Shown here in pieces: positions 1-6,860 of a stretch of DNA of 7,010 nucleotides. Below the pieces are notes generated by a model. The model had not been told where the DNA came from. It worked only from the letters and a program-made list of their open reading frames with translations, and ran no database searches. Source of the stretch: JACKCP01 sp034007295 (GTDB taxonomy: Bacteria > Desulfobacterota > Desulfobacteria > Desulfobacterales > JACKCP01); NCBI GenBank assembly GCA_034007295.1, contig JAVERC010000083.1, positions 1-7,010 on the forward strand. Direction: 5' to 3'. The position numbers and the translations under genes were made by a program. The first letter of the stretch is position 1; every line of letters starts with the position of its first letter.

Positions 1-273
1 ATATATTATGAAGAAATAAAAGATTTGGGAGGGAATAAAAAAATGCCATATATTACAGACTTAGAAAAATATGCCATGGAAAAAGGCTTTATAAGCGGAG
101 AAATAAAAAACAGACAAAATGTTTTGATAAAACAAATGAACAAAAAATTCAAACTCAGCAAAAAAGAAGAAGAAATTATTTCAAATGAATTTAATCCACA
201 AATTCTTGACAAAGCTCTTGATGAAATTCTTTTTGCTGATTCAAAAGATGCTGTTTTAAAATTTTTTAAATAA
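1..273 (+). CDS. C-terminal part of an Rpn-family (PD-(D/E)XK) recombination-promoting nuclease / transposase-like protein
   Basis: The frame is open from base 1 to the TAA at 271-273, giving about 90 visible residues, so the gene very probably starts upstream of the window. The segment contains MPYITDLEKYAMEKGF, which resembles the 'MPY(I/V)TS(I/V)ER.G.EKG' linker after the nuclease domain in Rpn/transposase_31-type proteins. A Lys/Glu-rich helical tail follows (RQNVLIKQMNKKFKLSKKEE), then a helix ending ILDKALDEILFADS, like the DUF4351-style C-terminus of that family. Family members carry an N-terminal PD-(D/E)XK nuclease fold and are linked to DNA breakage and recombination. The catalytic part is outside the window, so activity cannot be judged. 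A TTG at 25 or ATG at 43 could start a short protein, but no good ribosome site decides for either, and the upstream residues (IYYEEIKDLGG) fit the family. The family call is by resemblance. A terminator follows the stop. Confidence 0.65.
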   Translation: MYYEEIKDLGGNKKMPYITDLEKYAMEKGFISGEIKNRQNVLIKQMNKKFKLSKKEEEIISNEFNPQILDKALDEILFADSKDAVLKFFK

Positions 274-311
274 AAAACATATTTTTACTTATCATTAGTC
301 TTTTCAGATAC

Positions 312-350
312 ACGCTCCCATGGTCACCTTGGGAGCGTTTTTATTTATTA
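312..350 (+). terminator. Rho-independent terminator of the Rpn-like gene
   Basis: A perfect 9-bp stem is formed by ACGCTCCCA (312-320) and TGGGAGCGT (330-338), with a 9-nt loop. A T-rich run (TTTTTATTTATT) follows directly. It begins 39 bp after the upstream stop codon. The T-run is only on the + side, so termination is expected only for rightward transcription. It isolates the hsd operon from read-through, so the operon needs its own promoter downstream of about 350. Confidence 0.87.
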
Positions 351-378
351 ACAAATCCTTATTTTACAGCTTTCAACA

Positions 379-435
379 TTCCAAAGCAGGAGCTTTGGAA
401 CGAGCAAGCAAACAACAAGCTGCAAGCCGCAGCTT
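379..435. repeat. Two-hairpin palindromic repeat, copy 1
   Basis: The first hairpin is a perfect 9-bp inverted repeat, TTCCAAAGC (379-387) and GCTTTGGAA (392-400), around the loop AGGA. The second is a perfect 7-bp inverted repeat, AAGCTGC (417-423) and GCAGCTT (429-435), around AAGCC. A related pair in the same order lies after hsdR (6737-6776), where the first 23 bases match with only two differences. This fits a dispersed, REP-like palindromic repeat family. Neither hairpin is followed by a T-run, so these are not terminators. Confidence 0.7.
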
Positions 436-532
436 TATAATGAATTGTAAAACATACTTTCTTCTCAAACAAAAATTCCCAAACAACCTTTTAAAATTGA
501 CTAATAACAAACCAGATTATAAACCTGTTAAC

Positions 533-537
533 ACAAG
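533..537. repeat. Left copy of 5-bp target-site duplication (ACAAG)
   Basis: ACAAG directly abuts the left terminal inverted repeat of the 538-734 element. The same 5-mer directly abuts the right terminal repeat at 735-739. The flanking bases on the outer sides differ, so the duplication is 5 bp. Confidence 0.7.
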
Positions 538-734
538 CCTGAATTGAGTGTTTCATATTTTTAAATTAAGAAATTTTTAATGAATTTAACTTATTATATT
601 TAAAAATATAAAACCCTGCGGGCTTTCCAATTTTGCTGCATCTACGGCGTTAAATTGCATCACGCATAGCAAAAGTATAGTCTGATACAATTTGCCTTGT
701 ATTTGCAGCAAACTTGAAAATCGCTCAATTCAGG
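538..734. mobile_element. MITE-like non-autonomous element, 197 bp, with terminal inverted repeats
   Basis: The left end reads CCTGAATTGAGTG (538-550). The reverse complement of the right end (722-734) reads CCTGAATTGAGCG, a match of 12 out of 13. ACAAG flanks both ends as a 5-bp direct repeat, the expected scar of transposase-mediated insertion. The interior encodes nothing credible. Its left part (551-610) is extremely AT-rich with small palindromes (for example TATATTT at 595-601 with AAATATA at 604-610). Its right part (622-722) is one large imperfect palindrome. Size, terminal repeats, target duplication and lack of coding together fit a miniature inverted-repeat transposable element mobilised in trans by a full-length insertion sequence elsewhere in the genome. 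A 5-bp duplication and ends beginning with C would be compatible with an IS4-superfamily (IS1634-like) parent, but that assignment is only a guess. The right end lies 49 bp before the hsdM start, so the element may affect hsd transcription. Confidence 0.78.
622..722. repeat. Large imperfect palindrome inside the MITE
   Basis: The left arm (622-662) pairs with the right arm (683-722) around a roughly 20-nt centre. The best-matched blocks are TTTGCTGCA (632-640) with TGCAGCAAA (704-712), and AAATTG at 652-657 with CAATTT at 688-693. The arms differ at scattered positions and by a one-base offset. The right arm runs straight into the right terminal repeat, while the left end of the element has no matching counterpart. 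As RNA it would form a long bulged hairpin. Confidence 0.7.
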
Positions 735-739
735 ACAAG
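735..739. repeat. Right copy of 5-bp target-site duplication (ACAAG)
   Basis: This ACAAG follows the right terminal repeat (ending at 734) directly and matches the 5-mer before the left terminal repeat at 533-537. Confidence 0.7.
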
Positions 740-767
740 TAAAATTAAAAAACCAAATATTTTTTTG

Positions 768-773
768 AAAGGA
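768..773 (+). promoter_or_regulatory. Ribosome binding site of hsdM
   Basis: AAAGGA lies 10 nt before the ATG at 784, slightly long but workable spacing. It supports that start, which also gives the usual HsdM N-terminus. No convincing -35/-10 pair is visible between the MITE and this site. Confidence 0.6.
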
Positions 774-783
774 AACAGCATAA

Positions 784-2247
784 ATGCTGACAGGAGAAGT
801 AAAAAATAAAGTAGATAAAATCTGGGAAATTTTCTGGACAGGAGGAATTACAAATCCCCTTACAGTAATTGAGCAGTTTACATATCTTTTGTTTATAAAA
901 GGTCTTGATGACAGGCAGAGTTTACTTGAAGCAGATGCTGAAATTCTTGGACTTGAGCCTGAAAAAATTTTCAATGAAAATCAGCAGGATTTGAGATGGA
1001 AAAATTTCAGACAAAAACCTTCACAGGAAATGTTCAGACTTTTCACAGACCCTGAAAAAGGAATTTTCAGTTTTATAAAAAATCTTGATGACAATAAAAA
1101 CTCAGCATTTTCAAAATATATGAGGGAGGCAATATTTATGATTCCAACCCCCTCAATGCTTGAAAAAATTGTAACTGCAATAGATTCAATACAAATGCAG
1201 GATACAGATTTTAAGGGAGATTTATACGAATATCTTCTTTCAAAGGTTGCATCATCTGGTACAAACGGACAATTTCGAACCCCAAGGCATATAATAAAGC
1301 TCATGGTTGAGCTGATGAAGCCAAATCCACACGATACAATTACAGACCCGGCAGCAGGAACATCAGGATTTTTAGTAAGTTCGGGTGAATATATACAAAA
1401 ACATCACAAAGAGCTTTTTAATGATGAAAACTTGAAAAAACACTATAATCAGGACATGTTTTTTGGATTTGACATGGATGCAACAATGCTTCGTATAGGT
1501 GCAATGAATATGATGCTCCACGGTGTTGAGCGTCCAAACATAATGTATAGAGACTCTCTTTCAGACCAAAACCCGGACAGGGAAACCTCAACCCTTATTC
1601 TTGCAAATCCTCCGTTTAAAGGTTCTCTTGACTTTGAATCAGTATCAGACGACCTTCTTAAAATCACAAAAACCAAAAAAACAGAGCTTTTGTTTATAGC
1701 ATTGATGATTTTAATGCTTAAAAAAGGCGGAAGATGTGCCACTATTGTTCCGGACGGTGTATTGTTTGGAGGAAGCAATGCTCACAAAAAGCTAAGACAG
1801 GAAATAATTGAAAACCACAATTTAAAAGCTGTTATTTCAATGCCTTCAGGAGTTTTCAAGCCTTATGCCGGAGTAAGCACTGCAATTATTATTTTTGAAA
1901 AAACCGGAATAGGCGGAACTGAAAATGTATGGTTTTACAACATGACTTCAGACGGTTTTACTCTTGATGACAAAAGACAAAAAACAGAATCAGACGATAT
2001 CCCGGATATTATAAAAAGATTTGAAAACCTTGAAAATGAAAGAAACAACAAAAGAACTGAAAAATCTTTCATGGTTTTAAAGGATGAAATTGTAAAAAAC
2101 GATTATGACCTTTCAATAAACAGATACAGGGAAATTGAATATGAAGAGGTTGATTATGAAAAGCCTTTAGTTATTCTTGACAGGGTAAAAAAGATTGAAA
2201 TGGAAATAATTGAGGGAATTGATGAGCTTCGGGGGTTGGTTGGATGA
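784..2247 (+). CDS. hsdM: Type I restriction-modification system methyltransferase subunit HsdM (N6-adenine)
   Basis: HsdM is the modification subunit. With HsdS it transfers a methyl group from S-adenosylmethionine to N6 of adenine in the target half-sites, and it is also part of the HsdR-containing restriction complex. The 487-aa length is typical. Residues about 5-140 form the helical HsdM N-terminal domain (WEIFWTGGITNPLTVIEQ, then LLFIKGLDD). The N6-methyltransferase core follows: GQFRTPRHI at 162-170, the SAM-binding motif DPAAGTSGFL at 188-197, FGFDMD at 228-233, and the catalytic NPPF at 275-278. PDGVLFG (323-329) is also typical of the family. The ATG at 784 has an AAAGGA site upstream. 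Its TGA overlaps the hsdS start as ATGA, so the two are translationally coupled. No key residue is missing. Leucine codons are mainly CTT (26, against 7 TTA by hand count), unlike hsdS. Confidence 0.97.
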   Translation: MLTGEVKNKVDKIWEIFWTGGITNPLTVIEQFTYLLFIKGLDDRQSLLEADAEILGLEPEKIFNENQQDLRWKNFRQKPSQEMFRLFTDPEKGIFSFIKNLDDNKNSAFSKYMREAIFMIPTPSMLEKIVTAIDSIQMQDTDFKGDLYEYLLSKVASSGTNGQFRTPRHIIKLMVELMKPNPHDTITDPAAGTSGFLVSSGEYIQKHHKELFNDENLKKHYNQDMFFGFDMDATMLRIGAMNMMLHGVERPNIMYRDSLSDQNPDRETSTLILANPPFKGSLDFESVSDDLLKITKTKKTELLFIALMILMLKKGGRCATIVPDGVLFGGSNAHKKLRQEIIENHNLKAVISMPSGVFKPYAGVSTAIIIFEKTGIGGTENVWFYNMTSDGFTLDDKRQKTESDDIPDIIKRFENLENERNNKRTEKSFMVLKDEIVKNDYDLSINRYREIEYEEVDYEKPLVILDRVKKIEMEIIEGIDELRGLVG

Positions 2248-3389
2248 GTTGGGAAATGGTGAAATTAGGGGATATTGCAACGTATATCAATGGGTGTGCA
2301 TTTAAACCATCTGATTGGTCAAAATCTGGTTTACCAATAATTCGGATTCAAAACCTTACAAACCAAGATGCAGATTATAATTATTTTGATGGAAAATATA
2401 AATCCCAATACGAAATCAATAATGGAGAAATTCTTATCTCTTGGTCAGCAACATTAGGAGTATTTAAATGGAATAAAGGAAAAGCTCTTTTAAATCAGCA
2501 TATTTTTAAAGTAATTTTCGACAAAAAAAATATAGATAAAAATTATTTCGTCTATGTTGTTAATTCAGAGCTACAAAATTTAATAGGTAATACTCATGGT
2601 TCAACTATGAAACATATTACTAAAAATCGTTTTGAAAATCATTTAATCCCCCTCCCCCCGCTGGAAACACAAAAAAAAATAGTAAACATTTTAGACAAGG
2701 CACAGGAATTAATAAACAAAAGAAAACAGCAGATTGATTTAATGGACAGCCTTGTTCAAAGCCTTTTTTATGATATGTTTGGTGACTTACAATTTAACCA
2801 TAAAAAAATTCCATTAAAGCCTCTTGAAACATTAACAAGCAAAATTACAGATGGCGTTCACCAAAAGCCAACATATTATAATGTGGGAATACCTTTTATT
2901 TCTGTAAAAGATATTATTTCAGGAAAAATTGTATTCGATAATTGTAAATTTATATCTAAGGAAGCTCATTCCAAATATATCAATCGATGCAAGCCAGAAA
3001 AAGGAGATATTCTCTACACCAAAGTAGGAGCAAGATATGGGAGACCAGCTATAGTTGAAACCAATAATGATTTTAGTATTTATGTTAGTTTAGCATTAAT
3101 AAAGCCTATTAATAATTTAATAAATTCAATATATTTACAAGAAGCATTAAAAACAGAATACGTCTATAGACAAGCATTCAACTCAATTAAAGGTATAGGA
3201 GTCCCCGATTTACACTTAAAAGAAATAAAAAAATTTCAAATTCCTGTGCCTCCGTTAAATACCCAAACCCAATTCGCAGAAAAAGTAGAAAAAATTGAAA
3301 CCCAGAAACAAAAAATGCAAAATTCCTTAAAAGACCTGGAACAAAATTTCAGTTCCCTGATGCAAAGAGCATTTAAAGGAGAAATCTAA
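2244..3389 (+). CDS. hsdS: Type I restriction-modification system specificity subunit HsdS
   Basis: HsdS recognises the bipartite DNA target and holds the HsdM (and HsdR) subunits. The 381-aa protein has the usual two-fold pattern. TRD1 (about 5-135) begins MVKLGDIATYINGCAF. The central conserved helix (about 136-180) contains PLPPLETQKKI and LMDSLVQSLFYDMFGD. TRD2 (about 190-330) begins near LETLTSKITDGVHQ and includes GDILYTKVGARYGRPAIV. The C-terminal conserved helix (about 333-381) has PVPPLNTQTQF and SSLMQRAFKGE, echoing the central one. The length is at the lower end for a two-TRD subunit but looks complete. The target sequence cannot be deduced. The start overlaps the hsdM stop (ATGA), with a G-rich site (2231-2235) 8 nt upstream. 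Leucine codons are TTA-rich (21 TTA, 6 CTT), opposite to both neighbours, which suggests that this gene was acquired or exchanged separately. Runs of C (2648-2652, 2654-2659) and of nine A (2671-2679) lie at the TRD1/central junction. Confidence 0.96.
   Translation: MSWEMVKLGDIATYINGCAFKPSDWSKSGLPIIRIQNLTNQDADYNYFDGKYKSQYEINNGEILISWSATLGVFKWNKGKALLNQHIFKVIFDKKNIDKNYFVYVVNSELQNLIGNTHGSTMKHITKNRFENHLIPLPPLETQKKIVNILDKAQELINKRKQQIDLMDSLVQSLFYDMFGDLQFNHKKIPLKPLETLTSKITDGVHQKPTYYNVGIPFISVKDIISGKIVFDNCKFISKEAHSKYINRCKPEKGDILYTKVGARYGRPAIVETNNDFSIYVSLALIKPINNLINSIYLQEALKTEYVYRQAFNSIKGIGVPDLHLKEIKKFQIPVPPLNTQTQFAEKVEKIETQKQKMQNSLKDLEQNFSSLMQRAFKGEI
3375..3381 (+). promoter_or_regulatory. Ribosome binding site of hsdR, within the end of hsdS
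   Basis: AAAGGAG lies inside the last codons of hsdS, 11 nt before the hsdR ATG at 3393. It supports that start and co-translation of hsdR from the hsdMS message, since only 3 bp separate the hsdS stop from the hsdR start. Confidence 0.65.
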
Positions 3390-3392
3390 ACT

Positions 3393-6300
3393 ATGGAATC
3401 AAACTTCTCATACCTTGAAAAGGACAAAAAATACAAAGATATTCAAACTGCCTGCATTGAGGCTGAGAAGTCGTTTGCTGTTTCATATTCTTCTGCTGCT
3501 CTTCAAATAAGAAAAGCTCTTGAAATTGCAGTAAAATGGACATATTCCCATGACATTGACCTTAAAATTCCATATCAGGACAATCTTTCATCATTAATTC
3601 ACAATTTTGATTTCAGGGAAATTCTTGATGAAAAACTTTTTCCAAAAATAAAATTCATTATTAAACTTGGAAATATTGCAGCACACACAACAACTCCCAT
3701 AACAAGGGACAAAGCCTTAGAATCATTAAAAAATCTTTTTGATTTTATTTCGTGGATTGATTTTTCATATTCAAAAGATATAAACCAGACACCTTTTAAT
3801 AAAAATCTTATTTTTGACGGTGATTTTTTTGAGAAAAAAACCAAAAAAATCATGGAATCACTTTTTAGGGAAGAAAAGGATTTTGAAAATAAGTCAAAAG
3901 GCCTTGAAAATCAGCTGAAACCAGAAAAGGAAAGAGAGTTTTATTCCAATTTAAGAAAATCCAATTTAAAATCAAGGCATTTTAAATGTGATGACATAAG
4001 CGAATTTAAAACAAGAAAACTCTATATTGACCTTGATATTGAAATTTGCGGATGGAAAATTGGTTCAGACTGCATTGAAGAGGTTGAACTTGATAAAATG
4101 CCTACAAATTCAGGCAAAGGATATGCAGATTATGTTCTTTATTCAGACAATGGAAAACCACTTGCAGTAATTGAGGCAAAAAGAACTTCTGTTGATGCAA
4201 AAAAAGGAAAAATCCAGGCAAAACTTTATGCAGACTGTCTTGAAAAACAATACAATACAAGGCCTCTTATATTTTTCACAAACGGTTTTGAAATCTGGTT
4301 CTGGGATGATACTGAGTATCCCGAAAGAATTGTTTCAGGATTTTTTACAAAAGATGAACTTGAATGGATTTTTTACAGACAGAAAAACAAAAAACCAATA
4401 TCAAAAGTAGAAATAAACAACAATATTACAGACAGGCCGTATCAGAAAAAAGCCATTCAGTCTGTGTGCGATACATTTGAAAGGGGACAAAGAAAAGCTC
4501 TTCTTGTAATGGCAACAGGGTCTGGCAAAACAAGAACTGCTGTTTCAATTTCAGATGTATTGATAAAAAACGGATGGGTTAAAAACATTTTGTTTCTTGC
4601 AGACAGAAGGGAGCTTGTAAAACAGGCAAAAAAAAGCTTTTCAAATCTTCTTCCTGATATGTCAATCTGCAATCTTCTTGATAAATCAGACGACCCCAAA
4701 AGCAGGATGATTTTTTCAACATATCCAACAATGATGAATGCAATTGATGAAACAAAGGGTATTAACGGCAAAAGGATTTTTACTCCCGGACATTTTGACC
4801 TGATTATTGTTGATGAAGCTCACAGGTCTTTATACAAAAAATATCAGGATATTTTCACATATTTTGACGGATTTCTTCTTGGACTTACAGCTACTCCAAA
4901 AGACGATATTGATAAAAACACATATTCAGTATTTGATGTTGAAAATAAAGTTCCAACCTTTGCATACGAACTTGAAGAGGCTGTAAACGAAGGATATCTT
5001 GTTTCATACAATTCAATAGAAACAAAAATGAAATTCATGGATGAGGGAATTCATTATGACGAGCTTTCAGATGAGGAAAAAGAACTTTGGGAAGAGACTT
5101 TTGATGACGGAGTAACAGATATTTCAGGTGAAGCCTTAAACAGTTTTCTTTTTAATGATGATACTGTTGACACTGTTATAAAAAACCTCATGGAAAAGGG
5201 AATAAAAGTAAGCGGCGGTGATGAAACAGGCAAAACAATAATTTTTGCAAAAAACACAAAGCACGCTGATTTTATTTTAAAAAGATTTAATCATCTTTAT
5301 CCTCATTTTAAGGGAAAAACAGCAGAATCAATATATAACGGAATAAAATATGTTGATGAGGTAATTGAAAATTTTTCTGAAAAAAACAATTTTCCACGCA
5401 TTGCTGTATCAGTTGACATGCTTGACACAGGAATAGATATTCCTGAAATTGTAAATCTTGTTTTCTTTAAAAAAGTAAGGTCAAAGGCAAAGTTCTGGCA
5501 GATGATTGGAAGGGGAACAAGGCTTTGTCCTGACCTTTTTGGACCAGACCTTGACAAAAAATCCTTTCTTATTTTTGATTATTGCTCAAATTTTGAATTT
5601 TTCAGGGTAAACAAAAACGGAGTTGAGGCAAAGGCTGTAAAATCCCTTACAGAAAATATTTTCAATATCAGGGTTAAAATTGCAAAAGAACTTGAACATA
5701 TTGATTTTCAAACAGATTATTACCAGATTAAAAGAAATGAATTTATCAATTCCCTTTTAAAGGAAATTGAAGCAATTGATGAAGAGCGGTTTTATGCAAA
5801 ACAAAGAATAAAATTTATCCATAAATACAAAAATAAAAATACCTGGAATTCCATTTCAGACAAAATGGTAAATGACATTGAAAATGAAATTGCTCCAATA
5901 ATTTTTTCTACAGATGAAAATGACCTTGCAAAAAGATTTGACTTATTGATTTATCAGATTGAACTTTTTTATCTTCAGGGAATGAGCATTTCAAAACCAA
6001 AGCAAAAAGTTTTTAACACTGCTGAAAAACTTGAAAAAAAGGGAAATCTTCCCCAGATTAAAAAACATGAAAAACTTATTGCAGATATTCAGACTCAGGA
6101 ATTCTGGGAAAATGCAGATATTTCAGATTTTGAAAACATAAGAATTTGTTTAAGGGATTTGATTGTTCTTCTTGAAAGGGAAGACACAAAAATATATTTT
6201 ACTTCATTTAAGGATGAAATTAAGGAAATTTCTGAAAACAGTGCAGAGTTTATTTCAGATGAATTTTTAAGCTACAGAAAAAAGGTAAGTTCATATCTTA

Positions 6301-6728
6301 ATAATCACAAAAACGATATTGCAGTTTACAAACTGAGGAACAACAAACCTCTTACAAAAGATGATATAAAACATCTTGAAAAAATTCTTTTCAAAGACCT
6401 TGGAACAAAAGACGACTACAAAAGGGAATTTGGAGAAAAACCGCTTTTAAAACTTGCAGCCGAACTTGTGGGACTTGAAAAAAAAGCTGCCTATGAACTT
6501 TTTTCAGAATTTATTTCCAATAATATGCTCAATTCAAACCAGATGGAATTTGTAAATCTTATTGTGGACTATATTGTCAAAAACGGAAGCATTGATAAAA
6601 AAATATTAAATGACCACCCTTTTAATAAATACGGAAGCATAACTGTTTTGTTTAAGGACAAAACTGATGTTGTAAGGAAAATTGTTAAAAAAATTGATGA
6701 GTTTAACCAGCGGATTGAGGCCGGCTAG
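3393..6728 (+). CDS. hsdR: Type I restriction-modification system restriction/translocase subunit HsdR (DUF4145 N-terminus)
   Basis: HsdR is the ATP-driven motor and nuclease of the complex. It pulls DNA past the enzyme bound at an unmodified site and cuts at a distance. The 1111-aa length is normal and every expected motif is present. Residues about 12-125 resemble DUF4145, a HEPN-like helical domain (RKALEIAVKW at 40-49, GNIAAH at 93-98). No R-x(4-6)-H RNase motif is seen in it. The PD-(D/E)XK nuclease follows, with ADYVL (Asp246) and IEAK (Glu261, Lys263). The helicase has Walker A ATGSGKT (374-380), LADRREL (402-408), DEAH (474-477), GLTATP (497-502), DMLDTGIDIPE (675-685) and QMIGRGTR (703-710). 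The tail from about 985 (LTKDDIKHLEKILF, FGEKPLLKLAAELVGL, LNSNQMEFVNLIVDYI) matches the EcoEI_R_C pattern, placing the system near the EcoEI/EcoAI (type IB) group. It starts 3 bp after hsdS and uses mainly CTT for leucine, like hsdM. It appears intact and functional. Confidence 0.97.
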   Translation: MESNFSYLEKDKKYKDIQTACIEAEKSFAVSYSSAALQIRKALEIAVKWTYSHDIDLKIPYQDNLSSLIHNFDFREILDEKLFPKIKFIIKLGNIAAHTTTPITRDKALESLKNLFDFISWIDFSYSKDINQTPFNKNLIFDGDFFEKKTKKIMESLFREEKDFENKSKGLENQLKPEKEREFYSNLRKSNLKSRHFKCDDISEFKTRKLYIDLDIEICGWKIGSDCIEEVELDKMPTNSGKGYADYVLYSDNGKPLAVIEAKRTSVDAKKGKIQAKLYADCLEKQYNTRPLIFFTNGFEIWFWDDTEYPERIVSGFFTKDELEWIFYRQKNKKPISKVEINNNITDRPYQKKAIQSVCDTFERGQRKALLVMATGSGKTRTAVSISDVLIKNGWVKNILFLADRRELVKQAKKSFSNLLPDMSICNLLDKSDDPKSRMIFSTYPTMMNAIDETKGINGKRIFTPGHFDLIIVDEAHRSLYKKYQDIFTYFDGFLLGLTATPKDDIDKNTYSVFDVENKVPTFAYELEEAVNEGYLVSYNSIETKMKFMDEGIHYDELSDEEKELWEETFDDGVTDISGEALNSFLFNDDTVDTVIKNLMEKGIKVSGGDETGKTIIFAKNTKHADFILKRFNHLYPHFKGKTAESIYNGIKYVDEVIENFSEKNNFPRIAVSVDMLDTGIDIPEIVNLVFFKKVRSKAKFWQMIGRGTRLCPDLFGPDLDKKSFLIFDYCSNFEFFRVNKNGVEAKAVKSLTENIFNIRVKIAKELEHIDFQTDYYQIKRNEFINSLLKEIEAIDEERFYAKQRIKFIHKYKNKNTWNSISDKMVNDIENEIAPIIFSTDENDLAKRFDLLIYQIELFYLQGMSISKPKQKVFNTAEKLEKKGNLPQIKKHEKLIADIQTQEFWENADISDFENIRICLRDLIVLLEREDTKIYFTSFKDEIKEISENSAEFISDEFLSYRKKVSSYLNNHKNDIAVYKLRNNKPLTKDDIKHLEKILFKDLGTKDDYKREFGEKPLLKLAAELVGLEKKAAYELFSEFISNNMLNSNQMEFVNLIVDYIVKNGSIDKKILNDHPFNKYGSITVLFKDKTDVVRKIVKKIDEFNQRIEAG

Positions 6729-6736
6729 ATTTTGTA

Positions 6737-6776
6737 TTCCAAAGCCGGAGCTTTTGAACAGCTGCTAAGGACAGCT
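6737..6776. repeat. Two-hairpin palindromic repeat, copy 2
   Basis: This starts 8 bp after the hsdR stop. TTCCAAAGC (6737-6745) and GCTTTTGAA (6750-6758) pair with one mismatch around CGGA. Then AGCTG (6760-6764) and CAGCT (6772-6776) pair around a 7-nt loop. Over the first 23 bases it differs from the copy at 379 in two positions, and the second hairpin corresponds in position and partly in sequence. No strong T-run follows, so it is at best a weak terminator for the hsd operon. It might instead protect the mRNA 3' end. Confidence 0.65.
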
Positions 6777-6811
6777 CTTTAAAAAAAGCAAAGCACCCCA
6801 TTTGTATTGCC

Positions 6812-6840
6812 TTGACATTGCGTACGACAAACCGTATTTT
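6812..6840 (+). promoter_or_regulatory. Sigma-70-type promoter of the antitoxin gene
   Basis: A perfect -35 box TTGACA (6812-6817) is separated by 17 nt from a -10 box TATTTT (6835-6840), and the antitoxin ATG lies 20 nt further on. This is the best promoter in the window. It shows the antitoxin unit is transcribed independently of hsdR. Confidence 0.8.
6821..6836. promoter_or_regulatory. Possible autoregulatory operator in the promoter spacer
   Basis: Between the -35 and -10 boxes lie the palindrome CGTACG (6821-6826) and a spaced inverted repeat TACG (6823-6826) / CGTA (6833-6836). Phd/YefM antitoxins, alone or with their toxin, repress their own promoters by binding such short palindromes. 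The repeats are short and could be chance. Confidence 0.3.
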
Positions 6841-6850
6841 AAAAGAAAAA

Positions 6851-6856
6851 GAGGTG
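6851..6856 (+). promoter_or_regulatory. Ribosome binding site of the antitoxin gene
   Basis: GAGGTG lies 4 nt before the ATG at 6861. It favours that start over the in-frame ATG at 6870, which would be 13 nt away. Confidence 0.7.
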
Positions 6857-6860
6857 TAAA

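Larger units (their letters stand above)
274..783. other. 510-bp intergenic region with no credible gene
   Basis: This stretch separates the Rpn-like gene from hsdM. From left to right it holds an intrinsic terminator (312-350), a two-hairpin palindromic repeat (379-435), about 100 bp of AT-rich sequence with no clear signal (436-532), and a MITE-like element with its target duplication (533-739). The last 44 bp before hsdM carry its ribosome binding site. The open frames here (for example one starting inside the terminator loop at 320) consist of repeat sequence and show no family resemblance. Confidence 0.8.

Noticed and set aside
379..400. Palindrome as a second terminator
   Set aside because: The perfect stem is followed by CGAGCAAGC, with no T-run. 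A related copy elsewhere in the window makes a dispersed repeat the better reading.
436..441. TATAAT hexamer as a -10 box
   Set aside because: No acceptable -35 box lies 16-18 nt upstream (the sequence there is CAACAA-like), and the hexamer is common by chance in AT-rich DNA.
320..547. 75-codon open frame in the left intergenic region
   Set aside because: Its ATG lies inside the terminator loop, it has no ribosome site, and it is translated from the hairpin repeat and the MITE edge. It looks like a chance frame through repeat DNA.
274..783. CRISPR array or tRNA gene in the long intergenic region
   Set aside because: There are no regularly spaced direct repeats, and no cloverleaf with a T-loop (GGTTCGAATCC-like) could be found.
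660..974. 104-codon minus-strand open frame across the MITE and the start of hsdM
   Set aside because: It is antisense to the well-supported hsdM N-terminus and its other end is palindrome sequence. There is no family resemblance.
4171..4410. 79-codon + strand frame inside hsdR
   Set aside because: It overlaps the PD-(D/E)XK nuclease coding sequence in another frame and has no independent support.
5054..5557. Minus-strand frames rich in serine and phenylalanine opposite hsdR
   Set aside because: They mirror the GAA/AAA-rich hsdR codons, as expected of antisense shadows.
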